Shown: positions 8,614 through 17,798, counted from the first letter of the stretch. The stretch is DNA of 38,342 nucleotides from Planctomyces sp. (GCA_005791255.1 SXXK01000203.1:1-38342); one strand, 5' to 3'. Numbers and translations are program-made. Notes: generated from the sequence alone by a model not told the origin.

Positions 8614-9432
8614 ATGCCTGCAGAATTGCTGCCACCCCAGGACCGAGCGAAGCGACTGCTGCGGTCCGCCCGATGGTGCAGCGTCGTGCCGGGCGTGCTC
8701 GGAACAGGAGCTCTTGCCGGCTGGCTGATCACCGGGGGCGTGATCGTTGAAATCGGGCCGTTTTATGCGGCTGGAATGTTCGCAATCCTGCTCGGCCTGC
8801 TGCTGCTGCCCATGGCCTCCTGGTGTCTGTTCCGTGCGTGGCTGCTTAAAGCACCTCCGCGACAATTGCTGGCTCCGGCTGTGGCGGTTGTCACCCATCT
8901 GCCACTCGCTGCTCTTTGCTGGTACATCCCCTCGTCACTGCTCTCGCTGCAGATCATTCGCGTCGTCAATGATTCGGATCAGCCAGCGGGCCCCATTGAC
9001 GTTTGGCTGCAGCCTCCGCTGCAGCCACGTCATCGACTCCATATCCCGCTGCTGCAACCTCACAGTTCTGTTGTCAGGAGTTGTCTTTACGGCGGAGAAG
9101 GTGTGGCTGCGTTCCGAGCCACACACGCCGGCCGGACTCTGACATCGACCGGGGAAAACACTGTTTTCCTGGGATTCGGCCAGCCCATGGAAGCCAGGCT
9201 GACGCTGTCCGACCGCGGCCAGCACAAATTCGAAGGTTTTCATAACCCCCGCTGGGCGTGGTTGGTCGCCCTGCGGGCCGTACTTCTGCAGGCCAGTGCA
9301 AACGAGTTGAATTTGCTGATAAAAACGGCCATTCGGCTCGACAAATCGCACAGACCGCGGGCAGAATTCGGGACAGTCAGCAGCACGGCAGAGACCTCCG
9401 TCAGCACTCCCTCAGGGAAGACCGAAACGTGA
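8614..9432 (+). CDS. Membrane protein of unknown function, coupled to the downstream EndoU-like gene
   Basis: 272-residue protein I do not recognise. The N-terminal third has three hydrophobic segments (about 23-43, 50-72 and 87-110). The remainder (about 115-272) is hydrophilic with beta-rich character and probably lies outside the membrane; it includes a VVNDSDQPAGPIDVWLQPP stretch. Its stop overlaps the GTG start of the next gene by four bases (GTGA), so the two proteins are probably made together and may act together. An A/G-rich AAGGGA lies about 10 nt before the ATG. No enzyme motif is visible. The coupling is the best clue to its role: an anchor, partner or inhibitor of the neighbouring protein. 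Confidence 0.8.
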   Translation: MPAELLPPQDRAKRLLRSARWCSVVPGVLGTGALAGWLITGGVIVEIGPFYAAGMFAILLGLLLLPMASWCLFRAWLLKAPPRQLLAPAVAVVTHLPLAALCWYIPSSLLSLQIIRVVNDSDQPAGPIDVWLQPPLQPRHRLHIPLLQPHSSVVRSCLYGGEGVAAFRATHAGRTLTSTGENTVFLGFGQPMEARLTLSDRGQHKFEGFHNPRWAWLVALRAVLLQASANELNLLIKTAIRLDKSHRPRAEFGTVSSTAETSVSTPSGKTET

Positions 9433-10040
9433 CACACGCCTCCACGTCCCGCAGCACCCGACTGCAACTGGCTCTGTTCGCTTTCCTGACGCTGGTGGGC
9501 TTCGCGGGGTTGCTGCAAACGGCCACTCCATACGGCGTGTCCTCTGCTGCCCTGCAGAATCTGCTGACGCCTCAGCAGTCCCCGGCTGCAGCCGGCACGT
9601 CGAAGGCCGGCTCGCAACAGCAGCAGGGAAAGCAGCAGGCGCCCGCATTCGAACTGCGTGAAGTCAGGCGAGGCGTCTTTGAATCACCAGCCGGACTGCT
9701 GTATCTGCCGGGCAGCGAAGAAGGGCATCGGATCGACCATGTCCTGCAGCACCTCGAGGACAATCCACGGAAGAAACTGCACGGAGTCTTCGAAGGTGAC
9801 CGCAATCGCTGGCTGGCCACCATCGACGAGGCCTGGAAGAAATCAACTGCCGGTGGTCCGCTGGTCAAACGGCAGCAGCAGAACAACCGCACTGTCACTA
9901 CGGTCAATCTGCAGCGCAGACTTGGTTACGTCGGCGGTTCAGAGGGTGCACGCAAACGAAATCCGGAATGCCGCCTGGTCAGAATCGTGACTGAAAATCG
10001 CCGCGAAGTGATTACAGCTTACCCCGTGCAGGCGTTCTGA
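9429..10040 (+). CDS. Membrane-anchored protein with EndoU/BECR-nuclease-like C-terminal domain
   Basis: 203-residue protein. An N-terminal membrane anchor or signal (about 12-30) is followed by a Gln/Ala-rich linker (about 38-72) and a compact domain (about 75-203). The domain has a His cluster (H100, H104, H108, then H118 in HGVF), IDEAW (132-136), a Gly turn LGYVGGSEG (165-173) and a final RIVTENRREVITAYP (185-199). Histidines ahead of a C-terminal V-I-T-A-Y-P strand are reminiscent of bacterial EndoU and other BECR-fold RNase domains of toxins, but this is a judgement by eye. The start is the GTG at 9429, overlapping the upstream stop by four bases. An in-frame ATG at 9258 would add 57 unlikely residues. 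No toxin delivery or immunity gene is recognised nearby. Confidence 0.75.
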   Translation: MTHASTSRSTRLQLALFAFLTLVGFAGLLQTATPYGVSSAALQNLLTPQQSPAAAGTSKAGSQQQQGKQQAPAFELREVRRGVFESPAGLLYLPGSEEGHRIDHVLQHLEDNPRKKLHGVFEGDRNRWLATIDEAWKKSTAGGPLVKRQQQNNRTVTTVNLQRRLGYVGGSEGARKRNPECRLVRIVTENRREVITAYPVQAF

Positions 10041-10051
10041 GCCGCACTCAG

Positions 10052-11620
10052 TTACACCTGCTCTGCTCCGGCACGCCCCGCCTCGACCGCCCACGTGGAT
10101 CGGGTGACCAGCGGTGCCCCCGGTCGATCCACGTATTCCACGACCTGATATCGACTGCGCCATTCCTTCGCTGTCACTTCGCAGCTGACGTAGCCACGCT
10201 CGGAATTCTGGAATTTCACAAACGGATTCTCGGACATCAGCAGGGCATGTCCGGTGGCCTTCTGCACCCCATTGCCGCCGGATGAAATGGACGTACAGAC
10301 GAATTCGGTGGCCACCACCGGATCGCGAGGTCGGTCAAAGTCGACCAGCAGGTCATTGACCCAGTTGGAATGAATGTCACCGGTCAGCACGATCGGGTTG
10401 GAAATTCGGCGTTCGCTGAGAGCGGTCAGCAGTCGCCTGCGAGCCACTTCGTAGCCGGACCACTGGTCCATGCTGAATTTCTGATCCGTGCCGGGAACCC
10501 GATCGACCCGCGCCATCATCACCTGCTGTCCGAGCACGTTCCAGGTTGATTTTGAACTGCTCAGTTCGCTGAGCAGCCACTGCTCCTGCTGTGTCCCCAG
10601 CATGGTGGTCTGCGGGTCCAGGACTGCCCCGGTGAGTGGTTTCAGCCCATCACCGTTGGGCTGATCAGAGCGATACTGGCGGGTGTCAAGCATTTCGAAG
10701 CGGGCCAGCCGACCGAAGTCCAGTGTGCGGTACAGCAGCATGTCCGAACCGCTGGGGATGGCCGGTCTGCGCAGCGGCATGTTTTCGTAATAGGCCTGAT
10801 AGGCATTCGCCCGTCGCAGCAAATACTCGGACTCACTCACACCACGCTCTTCCGAAATCGCCCCGGCGCAGTTGTTGTCAAACTCGTGATCGTCCCACAC
10901 AACCAGCCACGGACACAGGGCATGCATCGTCTGCAGCTGCGGGTCAAGGCGATACTGAGCATACCTGTTGCGGTAATGTTCAAGTGTGGTGATTTCGGGA
11001 CCGGAGTGTTTGCGGACTCGATTGTCCTGCCCCTCGTATTCGTAGATGTAATCTCCGAGGTGCAGGACCAGATCGGGATTCTCGGCCGCCATGTGCTCAT
11101 AGGCGGTGAACAGTCCGGTCTCGTAATGCTGGCAGGAGGCAAAGCAGAGTTTCAGACGTTCGGGCAGCACATCCGCCGCAGGCATGGTGCGGGTCCGACC
11201 GGTGCGACTGACAGCATCACCGGAATGAAAGCGGTACCAGTACCAGCAGTCCGGTCGCAGTCCGCTGACCTCGACATGTACGGAATGTCCCATGGCTGCC
11301 GCAGCCAGTTCCGTGCCGCTTTGCACCACCTTCCGGAATCCCTCGTCCTCAGCCAGTTCCCAGCGGACCGGATAGTTTTCGGGAGGCAGTCCGCCACCCT
11401 GCAGTGGTTCCGGAGCCAGTCGAGTCCAGAGGACGACACCGTCACTGGTGGGATCGCCGGAAGCAACTCCCAGAGTGAACGGATTGTCAGCAAACCGCGG
11501 ATTCAGACTCACCGCTGCCAGGCTTTGCCGGCCCAGCCACGGCAGTGCTGCCATGGAAACTCCGGAAAGAATCATTTGTCTGCGAGTCTGTTCGTGCTGC
11601 TGAATCCGGCGATTGTTCAT
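10052..11620 (-). CDS. phoD: PhoD-family alkaline phosphatase/phosphodiesterase
   Basis: 522-residue exported phosphatase that releases phosphate from organic monoesters or diesters. A long n-region precedes a Tat-type signal (TRRQMILSGVSMAALPWLG). The N-terminal PhoD domain begins at FTLGVASGDPTSDGVVLWTRL. The catalytic domain shows the metal-binding motifs LCFASCQHYETG, LHLGDYIYEYEG, VVWDDHEFDNN and LTGDIHSNW in the usual order. Length is typical. It is transcribed alone on the minus strand and converges with the EndoU-like gene with only 11 bp between stops. PhoD genes are often phosphate-starvation controlled, but I see no clear Pho box upstream. Confidence 0.95.
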   Translation of the reverse strand: MNNRRIQQHEQTRRQMILSGVSMAALPWLGRQSLAAVSLNPRFADNPFTLGVASGDPTSDGVVLWTRLAPEPLQGGGLPPENYPVRWELAEDEGFRKVVQSGTELAAAAMGHSVHVEVSGLRPDCWYWYRFHSGDAVSRTGRTRTMPAADVLPERLKLCFASCQHYETGLFTAYEHMAAENPDLVLHLGDYIYEYEGQDNRVRKHSGPEITTLEHYRNRYAQYRLDPQLQTMHALCPWLVVWDDHEFDNNCAGAISEERGVSESEYLLRRANAYQAYYENMPLRRPAIPSGSDMLLYRTLDFGRLARFEMLDTRQYRSDQPNGDGLKPLTGAVLDPQTTMLGTQQEQWLLSELSSSKSTWNVLGQQVMMARVDRVPGTDQKFSMDQWSGYEVARRRLLTALSERRISNPIVLTGDIHSNWVNDLLVDFDRPRDPVVATEFVCTSISSGGNGVQKATGHALLMSENPFVKFQNSERGYVSCEVTAKEWRSRYQVVEYVDRPGAPLVTRSTWAVEAGRAGAEQV

Positions 11621-11735
11621 GCTGGTCCCCTGGCTTTCCTGTACCTGCAGTGAGGGTTATTGCTGCTGCAGAAATCCTGCAGGCAGTGGTGGTAATCAAA
11701 GGCAAACTGCGTGAGTGTTCGGTTAAGGCTGTTTG

Positions 11736-11766
11736 AAAAAAAGAAGGCGACCCGTTGCGGGTCGCC
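11736..11766 (-). terminator. Rho-independent terminator of the coiled-coil protein gene
   Basis: A perfect 9-bp stem (GGCGACCCG at 11746-11754 and CGGGTCGCC at 11758-11766) with a 3-nt loop. Read on the minus strand it is followed by TTCTTTTTTT (11745-11736). It lies 35 bp after the stop of the gene ending at 11802 and is one of only two convincing intrinsic terminators in the window. Confidence 0.88.
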
Positions 11767-11801
11767 TCAGACCGATTCCACAGCTGCGGGACACTTTGCG
11801 G

Positions 11802-12527
11802 TCAGCGACCACCTTCAGTCTTCAGTTTTTCCACCAGCCCGCGCAATTCGCGCAGCTCATTCTGCAGCTTTCGATTTTCGTTTCGCAGGGCTTCAGCTTC
11901 CTCCGGGGGGCCCGACTTCGGGCCACCGTGCTCACCATGCATCCTGCGCATCAGTTCTTCTTTGGCGGCCGCGACTTCCCGCTCCATGCCTTCTGCCCGC
12001 TGCAGCAGTTCGTGAGCGATATCGGGCATCTCAGCGGCCATCAGATTTTCGGCGGCAATCCGCACATGTTTGATGCGGCGACCAGCCATCTCCAGCCGCT
12101 CTGCGTGTTCACGCAGTTCAGGCGGCAGTTCCGGTTTCGGGCCCGGTTTGGGCTGACCCTTCTTCACAGGGGTCTGCTCGCCGACGCCCTGCTTCAGACG
12201 CAGTTCCAGTTGCTGGATTTCACGCTTCAGTTCACCGCGAGCTTCCTCCGGGGTTTCCGGATGCTGCACTTTTTCGCGGAGAGCCACGAGTTCCTGCTTC
12301 ATCCGCCCGAGCTCTTCTCCGCGTCGCTCCTGCTCACGACGTTTATCCTGAGCACGCTCTTCCGTCATGCGACGCTTCTTCTCAGCGGCCTCTTCGTCAC
12401 GAGCTCGCTCGGCAGCTTCAGCCTCTGCCGAGGGCTGCGGCTTCGCGGGTTTTTCGTCAGCCAGAGTCGGCTGAATGGCGGCAGTCAGGAGTGAGCACAG
12501 CAGGGCAGTCAGGGACGTTTTGAGCAT
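11802..12527 (-). CDS. Exported coiled-coil protein of unknown function
   Basis: 241-residue protein with a signal peptide (MLKTSLTALLCSLLTAAIQPTLA). A highly charged helical region (about 28-115), rich in Glu, Arg and Lys, follows. Next come a Pro/Lys spacer (KKGQPKPGPKPELPPE), a second helical region (about 135-195), a His/Gly stretch (MHGEHGGPKSGPPEE) and a final leucine-heptad coiled coil (about 210-236). No enzymatic motif is present. A role as a periplasmic scaffold or filament-like protein is conceivable, but there is no specific evidence. The ATG at 12527 begins the signal peptide; an upstream in-frame ATG at 12566 would place charged residues ahead of it. It is followed by a strong terminator. 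Confidence 0.8.
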   Translation of the reverse strand: MLKTSLTALLCSLLTAAIQPTLADEKPAKPQPSAEAEAAERARDEEAAEKKRRMTEERAQDKRREQERRGEELGRMKQELVALREKVQHPETPEEARGELKREIQQLELRLKQGVGEQTPVKKGQPKPGPKPELPPELREHAERLEMAGRRIKHVRIAAENLMAAEMPDIAHELLQRAEGMEREVAAAKEELMRRMHGEHGGPKSGPPEEAEALRNENRKLQNELRELRGLVEKLKTEGGR

Positions 12528-12597
12528 GGCTTTTTGACCTCGGGGTACAAAGAACGAAACTTGCACGTGAAAGTTGTCGGTGCTTTCAGATCAGGTG

Positions 12598-13584
12598 TCA
12601 CTTTGATGCAGGTGGGGCACCCAGCACCGATTTGCCATTGACCTGCAGGATGACCGAGTTGGTCAGTGAATCTCCGAATCGTTCGAAATCACGAAAGGAC
12701 CAGACGACTTTTTTGTCGCGCGAGACCTCAATCAACTGAGGATTGTCCGGGCCGGCGTGACAGTTATTGATCAGCAGATTGCCCGATGGCAGCACCTGCA
12801 GCGAAGTGACCCACGCCAGCTGAATGCCCGGCAGATCGTTCTGATGCAGACTCCAGACCACCTGACCGGCAGGAGTCACCTCCAGCACCGAATGTCCGTT
12901 GCCGGTACCAATCAAAGTATTCCCGCCGGGAAGTCGCAGGGCAGAAAACACCTGATTGCCGAAGGCGTCAACCCCATGACCCGGGCGACGCTCGCGACCA
13001 AACAGCGGGACCTGATATTCCCAGGCTGTTGTGCCGTCCGGGCGGTATTCACGCACCAGACCCTCAGTTTCGTGACAGACAAGATAGTTGCCGGAGGCGA
13101 GGTGCCTGACGAGGCGAGTATCGTGGTGGGGATCCGGTTTGACAACCTGCAGTGGAATAGTACGACGCACCTGCAGATCAGGGGTCAATTCAATCAGACG
13201 GGCGGGACCGGATTCGGCCACCATCGTGGCACCGTCAGGCAATCGCTGAAATGCATGGATCTCAATGCGGACGCCCTGATTCGCGGGCTGCTTCGCAGCG
13301 TCATAACGCCAGACAATTTCACCGGTCCCCGGCACTATCTCAACGACTTCGGTCCAGTTCAGCTGCATCAGCACATGGCCGTCAGGCAGCACATGCAGAT
13401 CGTGCAGCGGACCGATCCTGTGCTGCCAGATCGTCTGGCCGTCTGCTGCGATCAATGCCACTTTCTGTTTTGACGAATCCGCCGCGATGAACTGCCGAGT
13501 CTCTGCGGAAGGCTGTCCGGCCGGACAGATCAGAACACAGACGTTAAGCCACAAAATGCCTGTGATCAGAGTGCGCAGCAGCAT
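12598..13584 (-). CDS. Exported beta-propeller (PQQ/WD40-like) protein
   Basis: 328-residue protein with an N-terminal signal (MLLRTLITGILWLNVCVLICPAG). Repeated blades follow, of the form LPDGHVLM, LPDGATMVAE, LASGNYLVCHE, LPGGNTLIGTGNG and LPSGNLLINNCH, each about 45 residues apart and ending in W-x-Y/F/H (IVWRYD, TAWEYQ, VVWSLH, VVWSFR). This is a six- to seven-bladed propeller of the PQQ-like or arylsulfotransferase-like kind. The catalytic His of arylsulfotransferases is not evident, so a binding or structural role is more likely. The ATG at 13584 precedes the signal. It is the upstream neighbour of the coiled-coil gene (70 bp gap), so the two may share a transcript. Confidence 0.8.
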   Translation of the reverse strand: MLLRTLITGILWLNVCVLICPAGQPSAETRQFIAADSSKQKVALIAADGQTIWQHRIGPLHDLHVLPDGHVLMQLNWTEVVEIVPGTGEIVWRYDAAKQPANQGVRIEIHAFQRLPDGATMVAESGPARLIELTPDLQVRRTIPLQVVKPDPHHDTRLVRHLASGNYLVCHETEGLVREYRPDGTTAWEYQVPLFGRERRPGHGVDAFGNQVFSALRLPGGNTLIGTGNGHSVLEVTPAGQVVWSLHQNDLPGIQLAWVTSLQVLPSGNLLINNCHAGPDNPQLIEVSRDKKVVWSFRDFERFGDSLTNSVILQVNGKSVLGAPPASK

Positions 13585-13973
13585 CAGCGGGGTCCGCAGT
13601 TGGCAGGAGGTGCGTTTGGGGGGGATCAGGAAGATCAGTGATTCTACGTGGCGGAAGCGGAGTAATTCAACAACAACCATGGCGATCTGCGCTGTATTGT
13701 GGCCGGGAGTGTACTTTTGATCAGCAGTTTTTCGGGCCGCAGCAACCGTTGCTGGCCGCGGTGGCTGTGTTTTTTTCGCTGATCCACTGCGGTGGTTGGA
13801 TTCAGCGGGTGTTCACCCGGCAATTCCAGTGCTCGGGGCGGTGGAAGATTGCCTGCCCGTTCGTTATGCTGCGGTCCTGTTTCGAGGAGCGGGGCTGTGC
13901 TGGAAATGAGTTTCAGCCGGGTCCTGTCACCGCAAATCCTCGGGGTCGAAATCGGGAAGAATGGAGTCAGGCC
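13585..13973. other. Divergent intergenic region with a small palindrome
   Basis: 389 bp between the divergent propeller and citrate-synthase-like genes. The plus-strand frame of the latter stays open back to 13638, but the peptide it would add is Cys/Trp-rich without family resemblance, so I treat the region as non-coding. It contains a perfect 15-nt palindrome (CAGCAAC-C-GTTGCTG, 13740-13754) that could be an operator or a short hairpin. I do not see convincing promoter hexamers. Confidence 0.4.
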
Positions 13974-15140
13974 GTGAAAGATCCAGTCCAGAAACCTTCA
14001 CCGTGGCTTGTAGCCGGACTGCACAGGCTGGTGGGTGACCTGCAGAAGGCGGCGGCGGCCGACGAATTCAGTCTGACGGGTCATGTCTGTGGCAGCACCA
14101 GTCTGCTCAGTTTTCCGGCGGACGGTGTTTCGTACATGGGCTGCCCGGTCCAGTCACTTGTGCAGAGCCGGCGATTTGAGGATGTGGCATGGCTGCTGCT
14201 GCACGGACAGCTGCCCGGTGCCGAGCAGATGGCTGACTGGGAATCGCATGTCTCAGAATCCGCGAGTGCACTGCATGAGTCGATCGGTGAGGTTTTTTCG
14301 TTGCTGCCGGTGGGTGCTCGTCCGCTTGATCTGCTGCAGCTGAGCATGTCGCTGCTGTCATTTTTTGATCCGGCACCGAATGACCTGTGCGTGGACTCGT
14401 CCGTTGTTCGTGTCTGTCGCATCCTGGGGCAGCTGCCGGAACTGCTGAATTATGCGATTAATGGTGTTCGAGCGAAGGACAGCATTGCAGTTCTGACCGA
14501 GCTGGGTGAACTTTCATGGAGCGGACGGCTGCTGAGGATTCTGCGCGGGGGCACCAGCGTGCCAACTCCGGAGGAGGATGCGGCCATGAATGCTCTGATG
14601 ATTTGTCAGTGCCTGACGGAGATGCGTCCGGCGTGTTTTGGAGCCCGATCGACGGCCGCGGCGACTCGCAACGTGATCACAGCGCTGCAGTCCGCCACCA
14701 CTGTGTTTGTCGGGCAGACGATCAATGATCCGTGGCAGTGGACGAGCGAACTGTTGCGCAGCTTTGTGACACCGGATCAGGCTGAGGCGTGGTACCGGTC
14801 TCGTGAGCCTCAGGGGATGCCCTTCGGTTTTGCGGCTCACGTTCCGGATGCTCGTGTGCGGCTTTTGCGGGAGTCTGCTGGAACGCTGCTGGGCAGTGTC
14901 GATCGCCTGCGGATTGCGGCGGCGGCGGCGCGTCTGGAAAAGATCCTCGCAACCGGGAATCAACTGCCGACGCTCGACTGGGCCGCTGTGCGATTGATGA
15001 CATTGCTGGACATTCCGGCGGATCGACAGGCACTGGCGGTTGGTGTGGCGCGTGTTGTGGGGTGGTCAGCGCACGCGATTGAGCAGCAGAAATCTGGCAT
15101 TAGTCTGCTTCCTGCCTTACGCTACGGGCAGGAAGAGTGA
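13974..15140 (+). CDS. Citrate-synthase-like protein lacking the catalytic histidines
   Basis: 388-residue protein with the citrate synthase fold. Family signatures include RRFEDVAWLLLHGQLPG (66-82), ARPLDLLQLSMSLLSFFDP (115-133) and VARVVGWSAHAIEQ (358-371). The active-site segments look changed. Where citrate synthases have the His-Gly of HGMNAST there is RPACFGARSTAA (218-229). The LHGGAN loop is replaced by FVGQTIND (245-252). The GFGHRVYxxxDPR loop reads PFGFAAHVPDAR (283-294). An Asp remains near the third catalytic position (D335, LDWAAVRLM). It is probably not an active citrate synthase. The GTG start at 13974 has GGAG 7 nt upstream; an ATG at 13866 is possible. It lies 69 bp before thrC on the same strand. 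Confidence 0.8.
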   Translation: MKDPVQKPSPWLVAGLHRLVGDLQKAAAADEFSLTGHVCGSTSLLSFPADGVSYMGCPVQSLVQSRRFEDVAWLLLHGQLPGAEQMADWESHVSESASALHESIGEVFSLLPVGARPLDLLQLSMSLLSFFDPAPNDLCVDSSVVRVCRILGQLPELLNYAINGVRAKDSIAVLTELGELSWSGRLLRILRGGTSVPTPEEDAAMNALMICQCLTEMRPACFGARSTAAATRNVITALQSATTVFVGQTINDPWQWTSELLRSFVTPDQAEAWYRSREPQGMPFGFAAHVPDARVRLLRESAGTLLGSVDRLRIAAAAARLEKILATGNQLPTLDWAAVRLMTLLDIPADRQALAVGVARVVGWSAHAIEQQKSGISLLPALRYGQEE

Positions 15141-15209
15141 TCCGGGGCGAAAGTTCCGGCACACCCGTGCATCGCCACCATCTGCGACTTTCAGTCGGAT
15201 AGTCACGTC

Positions 15210-16619
15210 ATGTCCAGTGCTGCTTTTCAGACGGCATTCCAGCAGTGCCTGAATCCTGAGTGTCGGGCCACCTTTGATGTGGGCCAGGTGCTCACGTCAT
15301 GCCCGCACTGCGGATCACTGCTGGACATCAGCTATGACTGGAACAGGATCCCGCTGCCGCGTCGACTGGCGGATTTTCAGCAGCGCTGGTCTTCTCGTCT
15401 GAATCCACTGGACCACAGCGGCGTCTGGCGATTCCGCGAGCTGCTGCGATTTGCGGCAGACGAACAGCTGGTGACCATCGGTGAAGGCCAGACGATACTG
15501 CAGCGGAATGACCGTCTGGCCACAGCCTGCAGTCTGCAGCCTGGCGGTCTGTATTTGCAGTATGAGGGTCTGAATCCGTCGGGCAGTTTCAAGGACAACG
15601 GCATGACGGCCGCGTCCACTCATGCAAGGCTGGTGGGAGCGCAGATGACGGCCTGTGCATCCACCGGAAATACCAGTGCGTCACTGGCCATCTATGCCGG
15701 CGTAACCGGCCTGTTTCGCTGCATTGTCTTTGTCGGCAGCGGAAAAATTGCCTTTGGCAAGCTGTCTCAGGCGCTGGATTACGGGGCCACCACCATTCAG
15801 ATTCGCGGCGACTTTGACGATGCCCTGGCGCGAGTGCGTCAGATCTGTGAGAAGCATCCGATCTACCTGTGCAACAGCGTCAATCCGTTTCGCCTGGAGG
15901 GGCAGAAAACGATCATGTATCGAGTCCTTGAGGGGCTGGGCTGGCAGGTGCCGGACTGGATCGTTGTGCCCGGCGGCAACCTGGGCAACAGCAGTGCCTT
16001 CGGCAAGGCTTTTCTTGAGCTGCGGCAGCTGGGACTGATCGATCGAGTGCCCCGCCTGGCTGTGATCAATTCGGCTGGTGCTGCCACGCTGGACGACTTC
16101 TGGAACACGCTGGGCCTGCGCTGGAATGGTGGACAGCCTGATGCCGGCGTCATTCGCAATCGCTTCGAACGGATGGACCGCCAGGACGAACGCGCCGCGA
16201 CACTGGCCAGTGCCATCGAAATCAATCGTCCCGTCAATCTGATCAAGGCACTGCGGGCTCTGGAAGTGTGCGACGGTGTTGTCCGCAGCGTATCGGATCA
16301 GGAGATTGTCGACTGCAGGGCTCGAATTGCCGCCACCGGATTCGGTTGTGAACCGGCCAGCGGGACGACCATCGCCGGAGTCCTGAGGCTGCGTGAAGAG
16401 GGGGTCATCGCCAGCGGCGATCGCGTCGTGTGCATCCTGACCGGGCACCAGCTGAAGGATCCGGATCTGACCATGGCCTATCACTCGGGGGATCCCGCAC
16501 TGGCCGCGAAAAAACTGCATCCTGCCGGAGTGCTCAGCACGCCCTTCGCCAATCCTCCGGTTGTCGTCGATAACGATGAAGCTGCGATCGTGCAGGCCCT
16601 TGGGCTGGACCCTCGGTAA
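15210..16619 (+). CDS. thrC: Threonine synthase
   Basis: 469-residue cytoplasmic PLP enzyme converting O-phospho-L-homoserine to L-threonine, the last step of threonine synthesis. The PLP-binding lysine is K128 in [22 protein letters not shown] and [16 protein letters not shown] are the phosphate-binding and substrate loops. An N-terminal zinc-ribbon-like element has C13/C18 and C31/C34. Length and order fit the class with an N-terminal extension. The ATG at 15210 follows the citrate-synthase-like gene by 69 bp, so they may share a transcript. The gene ends immediately next to the convergent truD gene, with no base between the two stops. Confidence 0.93.
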   Translation: MSSAAFQTAFQQCLNPECRATFDVGQVLTSCPHCGSLLDISYDWNRIPLPRRLADFQQRWSSRLNPLDHSGVWRFRELLRFAADEQLVTIGEGQTILQRNDRLATACSLQPGGLYLQYEGLNPSGSFKDNGMTAASTHARLVGAQMTACASTGNTSASLAIYAGVTGLFRCIVFVGSGKIAFGKLSQALDYGATTIQIRGDFDDALARVRQICEKHPIYLCNSVNPFRLEGQKTIMYRVLEGLGWQVPDWIVVPGGNLGNSSAFGKAFLELRQLGLIDRVPRLAVINSAGAATLDDFWNTLGLRWNGGQPDAGVIRNRFERMDRQDERAATLASAIEINRPVNLIKALRALEVCDGVVRSVSDQEIVDCRARIAATGFGCEPASGTTIAGVLRLREEGVIASGDRVVCILTGHQLKDPDLTMAYHSGDPALAAKKLHPAGVLSTPFANPPVVVDNDEAAIVQALGLDPR

Positions 16620-17798
16620 TCACGACAGCCCGGTCAGTCGCTTCACCAGAATCGTGGCATAGCTGCCGCGCGGCAGGCTGAAGCTGAGTGTCAGGCATTG
16701 CCTGCCCGGGTACAGTTCGTCATTCGCCACGGCCCACGTCAGCTGCTGCGGGAAAATCAGACTGCTGCGGCTGCCGCGGGAAAAAAAACTGTCTCGAGGA
16801 TACTTGACCCGGATCTGTCGCAGTTCGATCCCTTCAGCCTGCAGGACCTGCGACAGCAGCTCGCCGATCAGTCCGTCCGGATGATCAATGCGAGCACTGG
16901 GCAGGGGCAGCTGAGCGGTGACTGCGGCCAGTTGTTCAGCTGAGAGCGGAGTGGCAGGAAACATGGCTGCCCCGCTGAGCAGATCATAACTCACGAGATT
17001 TTCCGCGGGCAGCGTCGCCTGCAGATACCGGCTGAGCAGTCGATTCCAGAGGGCACTTTGCCATGCCGACAGATACAGCCCCCGCAGGTCGATGCTGATG
17101 CGCGCCAGGGCTCCGCGGAAATCGGCCGGATGGCCGGCTTTCACCTTGTCTGACAGGTAGGTGATGATGGAACGCCGATGGGATCTCCCCAGGGCCTGCT
17201 GACATTCCGGCCAGCGTCCCCAGTGATCCCGCAGAATCTGTTTCTGCTGACGTTCAGCTGCCGGGTCATCGGGATGAGGATCGGCCAGTGCCAGCCACAG
17301 GGCCCGTTCCCAGTCACTCAGGCACCACGCCCGCGCAATCCATTCCCCGGAAACTCCCAGTGATCCAAATCTCTGATCATCAAAATAGTTCGGGAGACCG
17401 GACTGCTGCACCGTCACGCAGCCGGCTTCTGCCTGCTGAACCTCGGCAGGTGTCATGTCCCGCAGGACGAGCTGAAAATGATTGCCGTCGATCCCGGCTG
17501 CCGTAAATGGTGCGGCCACCTGGCCCAGGTACTGCACATGCAGGGATTTCTGCTGCAGAGACTGTCGCGGACCATTGTGAATCGTCAGGTACTGTGACGT
17601 CACGGCGTGCCGATCCTTGAGCCCGCCGTAACTGAGGCGTTTGCGATGCACGTTCCAGCGGGTACAGACGGCCTGAATTGCTTCCGGAGTTCCGAGGGAT
17701 GTCTTGGTCAGCCGGTAGAGAGCAAACGGCCCCGCTGCCGGTTGCACTGCTGTGAGTTCAGTGACCTGAAAATCTTCGGGCTGGCGACGCAGTTTCAC
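16620..17798 (-). CDS. truD: tRNA pseudouridine synthase TruD
   Basis: 392-residue cytoplasmic enzyme that makes pseudouridine at position 13 of tRNAs. The catalytic motif GGLKDRHAVTSQ is at 58-69, with D62 the likely nucleophile. The family motif NYFDDQRFGS follows, and KYPRDSFFSRGSRS and LSFSLPRGSYATILVKRL at the C-terminus are also typical. It is somewhat longer than E. coli TruD (349 residues). The start is the GTG at 17798, which overlaps the TGA of the upstream terC gene by four bases (GTGA). The frame continues upstream to 18218 but only antisense to nothing useful and inside terC, so that extension is rejected. Translation is probably coupled to TerC. Confidence 0.93.
   Translation of the reverse strand: MKLRRQPEDFQVTELTAVQPAAGPFALYRLTKTSLGTPEAIQAVCTRWNVHRKRLSYGGLKDRHAVTSQYLTIHNGPRQSLQQKSLHVQYLGQVAAPFTAAGIDGNHFQLVLRDMTPAEVQQAEAGCVTVQQSGLPNYFDDQRFGSLGVSGEWIARAWCLSDWERALWLALADPHPDDPAAERQQKQILRDHWGRWPECQQALGRSHRRSIITYLSDKVKAGHPADFRGALARISIDLRGLYLSAWQSALWNRLLSRYLQATLPAENLVSYDLLSGAAMFPATPLSAEQLAAVTAQLPLPSARIDHPDGLIGELLSQVLQAEGIELRQIRVKYPRDSFFSRGSRSSLIFPQQLTWAVANDELYPGRQCLTLSFSLPRGSYATILVKRLTGLS

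Noticed and set aside
13638-13973. N-terminal extension of the citrate-synthase-like gene
   Set aside because: The frame stays open, but the extra residues are Cys/Trp/Arg-rich without homology to the family. A GTG with a good ribosome binding site sits exactly where the family fold begins.
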